Shown one piece after another: positions 54,807 through 64,000 of a stretch of DNA of 64,000 bases. Position numbers and translations under genes: made by a program. The notes below the pieces were generated by a model. That model saw nothing but the letters and a program-made list of their open reading frames with translations. It had not been told where the DNA came from and searched no databases. The stretch's first letter is position 1. Each line of letters begins with the position of its first letter. Location: contig CAWJAF010000013.1 of the NCBI GenBank assembly GCA_963840785.1, positions 248,001-312,000 on the forward strand, written 5' to 3'. The DNA is from JALYOK01 sp963840785. Its GTDB lineage: Bacteria; Pseudomonadota; Gammaproteobacteria; Burkholderiales; JALYOK01.

Positions 54807-55845
54807 TTAAATTTTTCGAACCTTAATCGTGTAACTGCCCATCCCGCTTGCGCGATTCCAATGGCGAATCTGCACAAGATATTCGCCGTCCACCAGGTCG
54901 GCAACGATGCGGGCGTTGGTATCGATGCCAGAATCGTCGTCTTCCGCGATCAACGCAGTTTGCGAATTCGGGCCAAACAATTTCATCACCACGTCAGTTG
55001 GTCCGCGTGTGTCGATGATGTAGCGTCCGGCTTGCGCGACGCTAAACTTGAACAAATCTTCCTCGGCAAATTTGCCGATCGCCGCGGCTGTGCGTCTCTT
55101 GGCGTTGACGACGAGTTTCGGTCAAGTCGCCTGTCACACCCGGATTCGACTTCGGATACATCTTGGCACCGGCGACGAACTGGCGATCCATCGACGACAG
55201 CACTTCGTTTTGCGTGGTCGCGACACCGTTCAGTGTCCACGCGGCGGGAAAGAAATACAGCATGATGGAATCTTTGTCGAACGCCGTGCCGTTGACTTGA
55301 TCGGCCGTGTATTTGCGCAACACGTTGTGGCGCGTCTGCGCTTCGGTCCAAAAATTCGGCGATCCGGCCAGCGCTTGAATCACGGCTTGTTCGTTCCACT
55401 GAATGCCGCCGGTTGGATTTTGATGTTCATGGGCCAGACCAATCGCGTGACCGAACTCGTGTCCCGCCGTGCCGCCGTCAATAAAACCCAAATTCATCGT
55501 CGCCTCGTTCGCCGGAATACCTTTAGCGTCGGTGCCGACATAGCTCCAGGCGCCATCATTATCGTCGAATGATATCCGGATATCGGCATCCGGCGCGTTG
55601 TCAAACACGAACGTCAAATTAGCGTGATCGCTCCACCACTTGGCCTGCTCGTTCGCAATCCCCTGCTGCTGCGCAGTGCCGCCTATAAATCGCACATGCA
55701 AGGTCGAACCGTTCATCCAGGTTTTGCCGATCGGCGATAGAGCACGCATCACGCCGGGACGGCCGCGCGTGGTCGCTTGCGGGCGCATCAGATCTCGCGG
55801 CAGAACGCGATCGAAACATACATGCGGAAGTTTGGCCATGATCAT
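54807..55845 (-). CDS. Astacin-like zinc metalloprotease with C-terminal PPC-type domain, one frameshift
   Basis: The protein of about 345 residues starts MIMAKLPHVCFDRVLPRDLM. The zinc motif GTAGHEFGHAIGLAHEHQ (H129, E130, H133, H139, E140) is the metzincin form HExxHxxGxxHE, and SIMLYFFP is a likely Met-turn. After an indel near 55120 the other frame continues ELVVNAKRRTAAAIGKFAEE and then a pre-peptidase C-terminal type beta domain (GRYIIDTRGPTDVVMKLFGP, YLVQIRHWN). There is no signal peptide, so either export is by another route or the enzyme acts in the cytoplasm. Confidence 0.75.
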
Positions 55846-56061
55846 TATCTCCTTTCAAAATTCAAACACAACGAGGAAATCACAGTCACTTGGACGGACG
55901 CATCCGGCCGCTCAAGCGACTTTGACTAATTCAGCTGCAGAGCTTAACGGCTGCCTGCAGCGACGACAATTACCCGAATGGCCTATATCGAATGGTTAGT
56001 CGACCGAAAGAAAATTCAATTGGCCATCCGCAACGTGTTGCACTTATAATTTGAACTCGCG
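55846..56061. other. Intergenic, nothing recognised
   Basis: 216 bases upstream of the metalloprotease gene and downstream of the membrane protein gene. No repeat or hairpin stands out. Confidence 0.3.
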
Positions 56062-57507
56062 CTAGACCATCCTTTGCAAACTTTTTGCCTGGTGGCGATA
56101 GACCAACCATGCAAGCAAAGCGAGGCCAGCGCCTAAGACCCCCACGATCAAAATCCCCAACCAGTTCTCGAGAAAAAGATCGGCTCTTGCGTCCTGCGGC
56201 ATTTGCGGATCGTAAAAAACCGCTAACTTGTCACCGACACGAAACTTTGCGTAAATCGGGGAGCCGCCGCTTTCCAGGCGCAAAACACTGCCGTCCTTGA
56301 TGCGGTACGCTATTGTCAGCGAAGCAGCTTCCTCAGCACTTACGGCAACGACGTCAGCCTCCACGCGCTCTGCCGCAAATTGAAACCAAAGCGTGCGATA
56401 GGACATGTACGCGGCGGGCAGCAAGAAAATCATGCTTGCTGCAATAAATCCGGCTGCCCACAGACGCAATTGTCGAAGCTGCGCCCGACGAAACTCAGCC
56501 ATTTGTTCGTGCTGCATTGCAACGGCATCAGGATCATCTACTTCTTCGTCTGCTTCCATTTCTGGCGCTTTTGCCGAATGATTCATTTGCAGAATCTTTT
56601 CGCGCATCGCGTCAAACGCCGGCGGTGGATTCATTTGCTCACTCAACTGAAAAATCTCTTTGTCAGTGTCGTCGGTAAGTCGGTAGACATTGATGGTCTG
56701 TGGACGTTTGCCTTTGTTTTGTCCGGCAGTGCGGTCGTAGCGTGCCTGCGCTTCGCGATTGATGTTGACTAATTGGATATTCTTGATCGCGCTCCAGGCG
56801 GCACGCTTTGTTCCAAGCAAGGTTTTATCGATTAGCCCATCATCCGTGATTAAAAAACGCCGGGTGTAGGTTTCGATCCAGGTCCACGCAGCGATCAGAA
56901 AAAATCCGACGGCGACGATTGCAATAATTGTGGCAAAAATGGAACCATGCAAAATCACGCCCGGAATGGCGAGCGCTGCGACAATCCCCATGACCACAGC
57001 CCACAGCACGACCGCCGCACGCGCTTCGGATGCCTCCCTAATCTGCGTCGGCGATCCTAGAATTTTCGACTTACCTGCCGGCGTCGCTAACCATTTTCCG
57101 TCGGACCAAGTGCTGTCGGTGCCAACATTTGATCGCCACAGTCGATAACCCAGCACGGTCAGCGCGATGATGATCAACGTTCGACCAAGAATCGGCTCCC
57201 AAAGGCCCCAATAGTCCAGCAGTGCGACGGCGCTGGGCGCGTTGGGATCGCGCAGCAACACCACGTCTGTTAAATTTCGATATTGGGTGATGGTAGCGAT
57301 AGGAACGGTTACGCGCTTTCCGCTTTCGATTCCCTCCTTAATTTTCACTTCCGCCGTATCTTCGGGCGTGACGCTGGCGAGATAAGCCGGTATGCGTTGC
57401 CAATAATTAAGCTTGTTGAGAACGTCATTTGCGCCCTGCAGCGCGAAATAGTTGCAGGCCACGAGCCCAGCCGCAATGCCCAGCAACAATTTTTCCTTAA
57501 CGTTCAT
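56062..57507 (-). CDS. Polytopic membrane protein with PH-like and DUF3592-like parts
   Basis: A 481-residue inner-membrane protein from the ATG at 57507 (the frame opens 4 codons earlier). Membrane helices lie near 5-25, about 120-138 (GRTLIIIALTVLGYRLW), about 175-220, about 365-385 (GFIAASMIFLLPAAYMS) and at the end (GILIVGVLGAGLALLAWLV). Between helices, RRFLITDDGLIDKTLLGTKR resembles a bacterial PH domain strand pair. The last third (VEADVVAVSAEEAASLTIAY, GDKLAVFYDPQMPQDARAD) is a DUF3592-like domain. The function is unknown. It is divergent from hrpA. Confidence 0.6.
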   Translation of the reverse strand: MNVKEKLLLGIAAGLVACNYFALQGANDVLNKLNYWQRIPAYLASVTPEDTAEVKIKEGIESGKRVTVPIATITQYRNLTDVVLLRDPNAPSAVALLDYWGLWEPILGRTLIIIALTVLGYRLWRSNVGTDSTWSDGKWLATPAGKSKILGSPTQIREASEARAAVVLWAVVMGIVAALAIPGVILHGSIFATIIAIVAVGFFLIAAWTWIETYTRRFLITDDGLIDKTLLGTKRAAWSAIKNIQLVNINREAQARYDRTAGQNKGKRPQTINVYRLTDDTDKEIFQLSEQMNPPPAFDAMREKILQMNHSAKAPEMEADEEVDDPDAVAMQHEQMAEFRRAQLRQLRLWAAGFIAASMIFLLPAAYMSYRTLWFQFAAERVEADVVAVSAEEAASLTIAYRIKDGSVLRLESGGSPIYAKFRVGDKLAVFYDPQMPQDARADLFLENWLGILIVGVLGAGLALLAWLVYRHQAKSLQRMV

Positions 57508-57603
57508 GGCACCCCCCAAGCCTTTCCCGAAAATAATTTACGCTATCTCCGCATTTACTAGTTTACATCGGCCACTTCGGGCGCGACAGCACCGATATAA
57601 TGT

Positions 57604-60600
57604 TTGCTGTCCACTAGCCAATTACGCCATTTGCTGCCTTCAAATTTGACTTTCCCAACGTCCCTCACTTGGCCAAGCTTGTTCGCCGAACTTAAGCAAA
57701 CTCTACTTTGTGATCGCTTTCGGTTGGGGCAACGCATGAACCGCCTGCGCCAGGAAACCGATTCCGATAAATTGGAGAAGCTCGCGGAGCAAATCCGTGC
57801 GTCGGTCGCTAAAGTCCGGCATCGCCAAGATCGGCTCCCACAGCCGCTCTTCAGTGATGACCTGCCAATCGCCAATAAGCGCGCGGAGATTCAGGCCGCC
57901 ATCGCCGCGAACCAAGTGCTAATTATCTGTGGTGAAACCGGCTCTGGAAAAACCACGCAGTTACCGAAAATTTGTCTGGAACTTAAACGTGGAATCTACG
58001 GCACCATCGGCTGCACGCAGCCGCGTCGAATCGCCGCGCGCAGCGTCGCGACGCGCATCGCGCAAGAACTGCAACACGGAAGTCGGGCAACTGGTCGGTT
58101 ACAAAGTACGCTTCACCGATCGCGTCGCAAGACGACACGCTAATCAAAATGATGACCGACGGCATTTTGCTGGCGGAAATTCATAGCGACCGCTGGCTGT
58201 CGCAATACGACACCATCATCATCGACGAGGCTCACGAGCGCAGCGTCAATATCGATTTTTTGCTCGGCTATTTGAAGCAACTGCTGCCGAAACGGCCCGA
58301 ACTTAAAGTCATCATCACGTCCGCGACGATCGACGCGGAGCGCTTCGCCAAACATTTCGAGGCGCGCCGGTGATGGAAGTGTCCGGCCGCACCTATCCGG
58401 TCGAATGCACTATCGTCCGATGGGTGAAGACGATGATGACGAAGAAGATGAACTTGAATACCGCGATCATCCGCGCCGTCGACGAAATATTGGCCACGCC
58501 CGGCGCCGGCGATACGCTGGTTTTCTTGCCGGGCGAGCGCGAGATTCGCCACGCGGCAGAAGCGCTGCGCAAGCATGCGATCTCCGGCATACGGAAATTT
58601 TGTCGCTGTTCGCGCGGCTTATCCGTCGCCGAACAAGATCGTGTGTTCAAGCCCGGCGCGGCGCGGCGGATTATTCTCGCGACCAACGTTGCGGAAACCT
58701 CGCTCACGGTGCCGCGGCATTCGTTATGTCATCGATAGCGGTCTGGCGCGGCTGAATCGCTTTCAGCCAGCGCAGCAAGATCAATCAACTGCAAGTGGAA
58801 AAAATTTCGCGAGCCGCGGCGAAGCAACGCGCCGGGCGCTGCGGCCGTGTTGCCAGCGGTATTTGCCTGCGCCTCTATAGCGAAGCCGATCACGACGCGC
58901 GCCCGGAATACACCACGCCGGAAATTTTGCGCACGTCGCTCGCGGCGGTGATTTTGCGCATGCAAGCGCTTGGTTTAGGCGACGTCGAAACTTTTCCCTT
59001 CCTCGAAGCGCCGAGCCCGCGCGGCATTGACGCCGGCTATCAATTGCTCGCGGAACTTGGCGCGGTAAACGAGCAACGGGTCTTGACCGCACTCGGTCGA
59101 CGATCTGGCAAGCTGCCGGTCGATCCGCAAAATCGGCCGGATGTTGCTGGCCGCGAAAGCGGAGAATTGTCTTAGCGAAATGCTGATTCTCACCGCGGCT
59201 TTGTCGGTGCAAGATCCGCGTGAACGACCGCAAGACAAACGCGAAGCCGCGCTGGAAAAACATAGATTATTTTTCGAAGAACAATCCGATTTTTTAAGCT
59301 ATCTAAAGATCTGGAATTTTTTCGAAGATGCGATCAAGCACAAAAAATCCAACCGCAAGCTTGCCGAACTTTGCTACGAGCATTTCTTATCCTTCATTCG
59401 CTTGCGCGAATGGCGCGACGTGCATCAGCAATTGCATGCGCTGATCGCGGAAATGGGCATGCGACTGAATGAAAGTCCCGCGACCTACGAACAAATCCAT
59501 CGCGCGTTGTTAACCGGTTTGCTCGGCCATGTCGGCTTCAAAGATCCGGAAGCCGACAATTATCTCGGCGCGCGCGATACCAAATTTTTTCTGCCGCAAG
59601 ATTCGGTGCTCGCAAAAAAGAAAAGCAAATGGGTGATGGCCGCGGAGTTAACCGAAACGACAAAACTCTTCGGCCGCTGCGCCGCGGAGATCTTGCCGGA
59701 GTGGATCGAGCATGCCGGAAAGGCACTACTGGCGCGCAGTTACCACGACCCCCATTGGGAAAAGAAGAGCGGCCAAGTGGTCGCGTTTGAACGCGCCACT
59801 TTATATGGCTTGCCAGTCGTGACCAAACGCCGCGTGCATTTCGGCCCGATCGATCCGACGCAATCGCGCGACGTTATTCATTCGCGGCGCGCTGGTCGCG
59901 CGCGACTACGAATCGCGAGCGCCCTACTTTGCACACAACGCGCAACTCATTAAAGAAGTCGAAGCGTTGGAACATAAATCGCGCCGACAAAATGTGTTGG
60001 TCGATGACGAAACGCTTATTTGCGTTTTACGATCCGCTGATTCCGCCAGGCATCTACAACGGCGCGACCTTCGAACACTGGCGTAAAGACGCCGAGCGCG
60101 CCAATCCGAAATTGTTATTTTTGTCGCGCGATTACTTGATGCGCCACGGCGCCCACGGCGTGACAGAAGATCTCTATCCGGCGCACCTGAATATCAACGG
60201 CCAGGAATATCCGTTGAAGTATCGTTTCGATCCGAGCCATCCGCTCGATGGTGTCACGATGACCTTGCCGCTGGCGATGCTGAATCAACTCGATGTCACG
60301 CGCTGCGAGTGGCTCGTACCCGGCATGTTACGCGATAAAGTGACGACGCTGATGCGCGGTTTGCCGCAACGCATTCGCCGTGTGTTCGTGCCGTTGGCCG
60401 AATCGGTGACGCGCGCGCTGAGCGCGTTCGACAACATTGATCCGGAGCGCATTCCCTTGCTTTCAGCGCTGAGCAATTACATCGAAAAAAATCACCGCCT
60501 CGTTATCGCAGTGGAAGATTGGCCGACCGTGCCTGATCATTTGCGCATGAATTATCGCGTCATCGATTTGGCCGGCGAAGAACTCGCCGTCGGCCGCGAT

Positions 60601-61576
60601 ATCGAAGCGCTGCGCCGGCAATTAGGCCAGGCGGCAACCACGTCGGTACGCAGTCAGGGCACCAAGCAATTCGAGCGCGATGGTATTCGCGCTTGGGATT
60701 TCGGCGATCTGCCAAGTGAAATCGAAGTCAACATCAAGGGCCGCACTGTGCTTGCCTATCCCGGCATTGAGGATCAAGGCGATTCGGTCGCACTAAGATT
60801 ATTTGATCAAGCAACGGCCGCGGCGGAAGTGACCGAGCGCGGCTTGGTGCGCCTTTGCATGTTGGCGCTCGCGCAGCCGCTGCGCTACCTGGAAAAAAAT
60901 CTGCCGGGACTGCGCGGCATCAGTCTTGCCTATGCGAATTTGCCCGACGCGCCTTTCGCTACGTTGAAGAAAAATGCCTTGGGCACCATCGAAGAAGAGT
61001 TGCGCGACGATGTGCTGTATCAATCATTTCATCGTGTGTTTCTCGCCGGTCGGCCGGAAATTCGCAGTGCGCCGGAATTCGAACAGCGCATTGCCACGAA
61101 CAAGTCCCAGCTTGCCGCGCAGGTCAATATGCTGTGCGAAAACCTCACTGCAATCTTCGCGGAGCATCATGCCGTGCAGGCCAGACTGGCTGCGCTTCTC
61201 AGCGGTACCTACCTGGAGAGCCGCACAGATATTGAGTCGCAGCTTAGTCATTTATTGTTCCGTCGCTTTGTGCGCTTGGTGCCGATCGACAAGCTTGCCG
61301 ACTATCCGCGTTACTTGAAGGCAATTTCGCTGCGACTCGATAAACTGCGTGAGGCGCCGCAGCGCGACTTCGATCTCGCACTCGATGTCGAATCGCTATG
61401 GCACAATTACGAGAAGCGGCGCAGCGCAAGCGCGCACGAACGCGACGCTGGAAGATTATCGCTGGCTGCTGGAAGAATTGCGCGTGTCGTTATTCGCCCA
61501 GCAATTGCGCACCCCGGTTCCCGTGTCGCTGAAGCGCTTGTCTAAACTCTGGGACGAAATTGTTAAGATGAAATGA
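57604..61576 (+). CDS. hrpA: ATP-dependent RNA helicase HrpA, frameshifted
   Basis: A DEAH-box helicase of about 1320 residues that acts on mRNA and stalled ribosomes. The start is probably the TTG at 57604. Motifs: IICGETGSGKTTQLPK (Walker A), GCTQPRRIAARSVATRIA, IIIDEAHERSVNIDFLLGYL, ITSATIDAERF and in a later frame FLPGEREIRHAAEAL; the DUF3418-like C-terminal part runs from about 59.9 to 61.5 kb. The end is LRTPVPVSLKRLSKLWDEIV at 61576. At least eight indels occur, mainly 58.0-59.2 kb, 59.87 kb and 61.44 kb. The stop overlaps the next ATG. Confidence 0.9.
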
Positions 61577-62755
61577 ACGCCGACCCAAAACACTTTGCAC
61601 GCATCGCCGATCGCATGGACGAGATCGCGCCTTTTCATGTGGTGGAAATTTTCAATCGCGTCGGCGAATTAGAGCGTGCCGGCCATTCGGTGATTAATCT
61701 GTGCATCGGAGAACCCGATTTCCCGACCGCGCAACCCATGCTAGACGCTGCGGCGAAGGCGTTGCAATCAGGCCGCCTCCCATACACACCGTCCCTCGGC
61801 ATTCCGGAATTGCGCGCAGCGATCTCGAAATTTTATTGGGATCGCTATCAAGTCAAGATCGCGCCGGAGCGCATTGCGGTGACCGCCGGCGCGAGTGCTG
61901 CGCTGTTGCTGACCATGGGCGTGTTAATCAATCCCAATGACGAAGTGTTGCTGACGGATCCCGGTTATCCATGCAATCACCAATTCATTCGCGCGATGGG
62001 CGGCAAACCGATCGGTGTTGCCGTCGACAGCGCGAGCAATTATCAACTCAATGCAGCGTTAATTGAACAATATTGGAACGCCGAAACCGCTGCGGCATTG
62101 GTCGCTTCGCCCGCCAATCCGACGGGGACAATGATTCATTCCGCTGAAATGGCCAAATTAATCGCGGCGGTTCACGGTCGTGGTGGGCGTCTCATCGTCG
62201 ACGAAATTTATCTGGCGCTGAGTTATGGCAGCACCGCGAAAACCGCGCTGAGTCTGTCGGACGAGGTATTCGTCATCAATAGTTTTTCCAAATATTTTCA
62301 GATGACGGGCTGGCGGCTGGGCTGGATCGTCGCGCCGAGCGGCTTACGTGAAGGCGATCGAACGACTTTCGCAAAACCTATTCATTTCTAATTCGGCGAT
62401 CGCGCAACACGCTGCGCTGGCGGGCTTCGACGCGGGAACGTTGCGAATATTGGAAAGCCGCAGAAAGGAGTTTCAAGCGCGCCGCGATTATTTGATTCCG
62501 GCGTTAAAGGATTTGGGCTTCGGCGTGCCGGTCACGCCGGAAGGCGCGTTTTACGTTTACGCCGACTGCTCAACATTCAGCAACGATAGTTATCGCTTCG
62601 CTTGGGATTTGTTGGAAAACGCCTATGTCGCCGTCACACCCGGCATCGATTTCGGACATCACCATGCGAAACGTCACGTGCGCTTTAGTTATTGCGCCTC
62701 ATTGGAACAACTGCGCGAAGGCATCGCGCGACTAAAACGATACCTGGGCCGGTAA
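61573..62755 (+). CDS. Pyridoxal-phosphate aminotransferase, class I/II (AlaA/AspC-like), one frameshift
   Basis: About 393 residues when joined. It starts MNADPKHFARIADRMDEIAP with CIGEPDFPTAQPMLDAA, PYTPSLGIPELRAAI, SPANPTGTMI, VDEIYLALSYG and the PLP-lysine motif NSFSKYFQMTGWRLGW. An indel near 62350 shifts the frame; the second piece has RLSQNLFISNSAIAQHAAL and ends VRFSYCASLEQLREGIARL. The type is like alanine/aspartate aminotransferases. Its start overlaps the hrpA stop. Confidence 0.88.
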
Positions 62756-62764
62756 TCGGCGACG

Positions 62765-63155
62765 CTACCAGCCGAAATGAGCACCGCCACGCCAGCGTCC
62801 ACGGCCATGGGGAAAGCCATAGAAAAAATACGGTTGAAAGAACCAACCATAACGATGATAAGCATATGCTGATTCTTCATCCCTTACCTCGCGTAAGTGA
62901 ACCTTATGCATGTAGTCCAACACCGCGTCGGGCACGCCGCGATCGTGCAAGCTGGCGATTTCTGACGCCGTTAACGGATACATCAGCGCGGGATTCCTTG
63001 ATGCGCTTGATGATCTCGTCCGGTGCTGTGCCGGCTTTGCTCATCTCGACGATTTCGTCCAACGTCGGTGGTTCCGGACGCGCCAAACGTGTCGAGGCGC
63101 AGCCGACCATCAAGCCCAAAAGCATCACCAAAAAGCCTACTTTAAGAATTTGCAT
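62765..63155 (-). CDS. Small Tyr/Trp-rich lipoprotein, one frameshift
   Basis: About 129 residues when joined. The signal MQILKVGFLVMLLGLMVGC has a good lipobox (Cys19). PPTLDEIVEMSKAGTAPDEI and IKRIKESRA follow; the frame then shifts near 62980 to LTASEIASLHDRGVPDAVLD. The end YGFPHGRGRWRGGAHFGW is aromatic and Gly-rich. The pattern (stress-like two helix repeats followed by an aromatic tail) occurs in small envelope lipoproteins of unknown role. Confidence 0.7.
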
Positions 63156-63313
63156 ACCAACCTCGATACTAAAATTAAATCAGTCCCTTAACGTGACGCT
63201 GCCGGTATGGTTGACGAAAAATGCTTGTCCAACCAACCCCATTGCGTCGCCAGGTCAGCAATTCGGCAAACTCGCTCGTTATGGCCTAAACTTAAGCTCC
63301 TGGAATGATAAAT

Positions 63314-63861
63314 ATGACAAGATTCTTCAAATTCGGTTGCCTGCTTCCCTGGTATTTTTCACGTCACTTTCGCTTGCCCAGGATTTTGGGGATGCCGATT
63401 TGCCAGGCCAAACGTTTTGGGTAAAGCCAGCAAAGGAAATCTATCGCCGCATCGAATTTTACCGCCACCCAAAGATCGACGCGCCGTCGTTCTTTCCGTC
63501 ATCGAAAAAACAAATTCGAATTGTCACTGTCGGTCGCGGCTGGATCAAACTCAATTTCGTTTCGGCGTTTAACGGCTTCGAGGAAGCGCATATTCCGGTC
63601 GGATATTTCAAGCGCAATCTCTACACTTCCGCGACCTATAACAGCTATGCATTTGATCGGTCAACATTTTTTAAAGAAGATCCAGAACTCATTAAGGAAC
63701 GGGCGGAACAGGCCGCCGCACCGGTTATTAGTGACAAAGCGAAGCCCAAAAGTATCGTGTCAAAGTTTTTCCGACACAAAAAAACCTGTTGTGGTATTTC
63801 CAACCCCAATTCGCAGAAATACCCGAAATATCCCCGCAACGACCCCGAACTTAATCGATAA
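63314..63861 (+). CDS. Hypothetical exported protein, probably frameshifted near its start
   Basis: About 180 residues. The ATG at 63314 gives MTRFFKFGCLL in one frame; the hydrophobic continuation ASLVFFTSLSLAQ and the mature part are in another, so an indel near 63345 is likely. Together they form a signal peptide cleaved near LAQ. The mature part, with QTFWVKPAKEIYRRIEFY, RIVTVGRGWIKLNFVSAF and EEAHIPVGYFKRNLY, looks like a small beta-rich domain. The family is not recognised. It ends 3 bases before pgi. Confidence 0.5.
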
Positions 63862-63864
63862 ACC

Positions 63865-64000
63865 ATGACTTCCCCGACATCCACCGCTTCGTGGAACCCG
63901 CTTCTGGTCCACCGAACCGAGCTGGAAAACGCAAATATTAGCGCTTGGTTTGACGCCGATCCGCAACGCGCGGCGAAGTTTTCTGTGGGAGCCGTGGGAA
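63865..64000 (+). CDS. pgi: Glucose-6-phosphate isomerase, 5' end only
   Basis: 45 codons before the window ends. The start SWNPLLVHRTELENANISAW and FDADPQRAAKFSVGAVG match the beginning of proteobacterial Pgi, where a short helix is followed by a DPQR-F-S-A-G pattern. The catalytic part is outside the window, so this rests on a short match. Confidence 0.7.
   Translation, partial: MTSPTSTASWNPLLVHRTELENANISAWFDADPQRAAKFSVGAVG

Noticed and set aside
62692..63300. Upstream part of a 389-codon frame ending at 63861
   Set aside because: The first 200 codons run through the aminotransferase end and antisense to the lipoprotein gene; only the part after about 63340 looks coding.
1..64000. CRISPR array, rRNA, tRNA, prophage or replication origin
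   Set aside because: No regularly spaced direct repeats, no tRNA cloverleaf or rRNA segment and no phage or DnaA-box cluster was recognised on reading the gaps.

Overview
The window comes from a Gram-negative proteobacterium, most likely beta- or gamma-. Evidence: the pyrG-kdsA pair (KDO is made for LPS), typA, hrpA, OmpA and DsrE-type proteins, and a kinase/phosphatase-transporter-nirBD-nasA-cobA nitrate cluster of the kind known from Pseudomonas. It is moderately GC-rich chromosomal DNA. No rRNA, tRNA, CRISPR array or phage block was seen.

Layout. 0-13 kb: kdsA and pyrG (minus strand), a SUFU-like protein, a DsrE-like exported protein, a membrane helix-hairpin-helix protein next to an OmpA protein, an IS1182-type transposase remnant cut by an inverted pair of REP-like repeats, two integron gene cassettes with attC sites but no integrase, typA, a GST, an SDR and small lipoproteins. 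13-23 kb: an assimilatory nitrate locus. A protein kinase/phosphatase and a NarK/NasA-type transporter run on the minus strand, divergent from nirB-nirD-nasA-cobA. The 412-bp gap between them holds two divergent sigma-54-type promoters and a candidate NtrC site. 23-33 kb: a benzoylformate-decarboxylase-like enzyme, an SDR remnant, a branched-chain-amino-acid-type binding protein divergent from a 1055-residue MalT/AfsR-like regulator, an alpha/beta hydrolase and a VOC protein.

33-42.6 kb is the most interesting part: a compact coenzyme F420 island. cofC and fused cofGH (fbiC) are followed by a true F420-dependent glucose-6-phosphate dehydrogenase (fgd) and 6-phosphogluconolactonase (pgl). These converge on cofE - 6-phosphogluconate dehydrogenase - cofD - an NTF2-like gene, and an F420-type LLM oxidoreductase diverges from cofE. 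The island therefore encodes making F420 and a complete F420-reducing oxidative pentose phosphate branch from glucose 6-phosphate to ribulose 5-phosphate. pgi starts at the right edge of the window.

42.6-51.4 kb: a polyol operon (binding protein, two permeases, ATPase, arabinitol/mannitol-type dehydrogenase, SDR polyol dehydrogenase, AraC regulator, xylulokinase). 51.8-64 kb: a VapBC-like toxin-antitoxin pair, an MFS transporter, an astacin-like metalloprotease, a membrane protein, hrpA, an aminotransferase, small envelope proteins and the start of pgi.

Quality caution: many genes at 13.4-22.4, 42.6-45, 54.8-55.8 and 57.6-63.4 kb are split by single or double base indels with almost no substitutions to stop codons, while 22.4-42.6 kb is clean. 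This looks more like local sequence error than decay. These genes are annotated as whole loci with frameshifts noted. Intergenic regions also carry several families of dispersed palindromic repeats.
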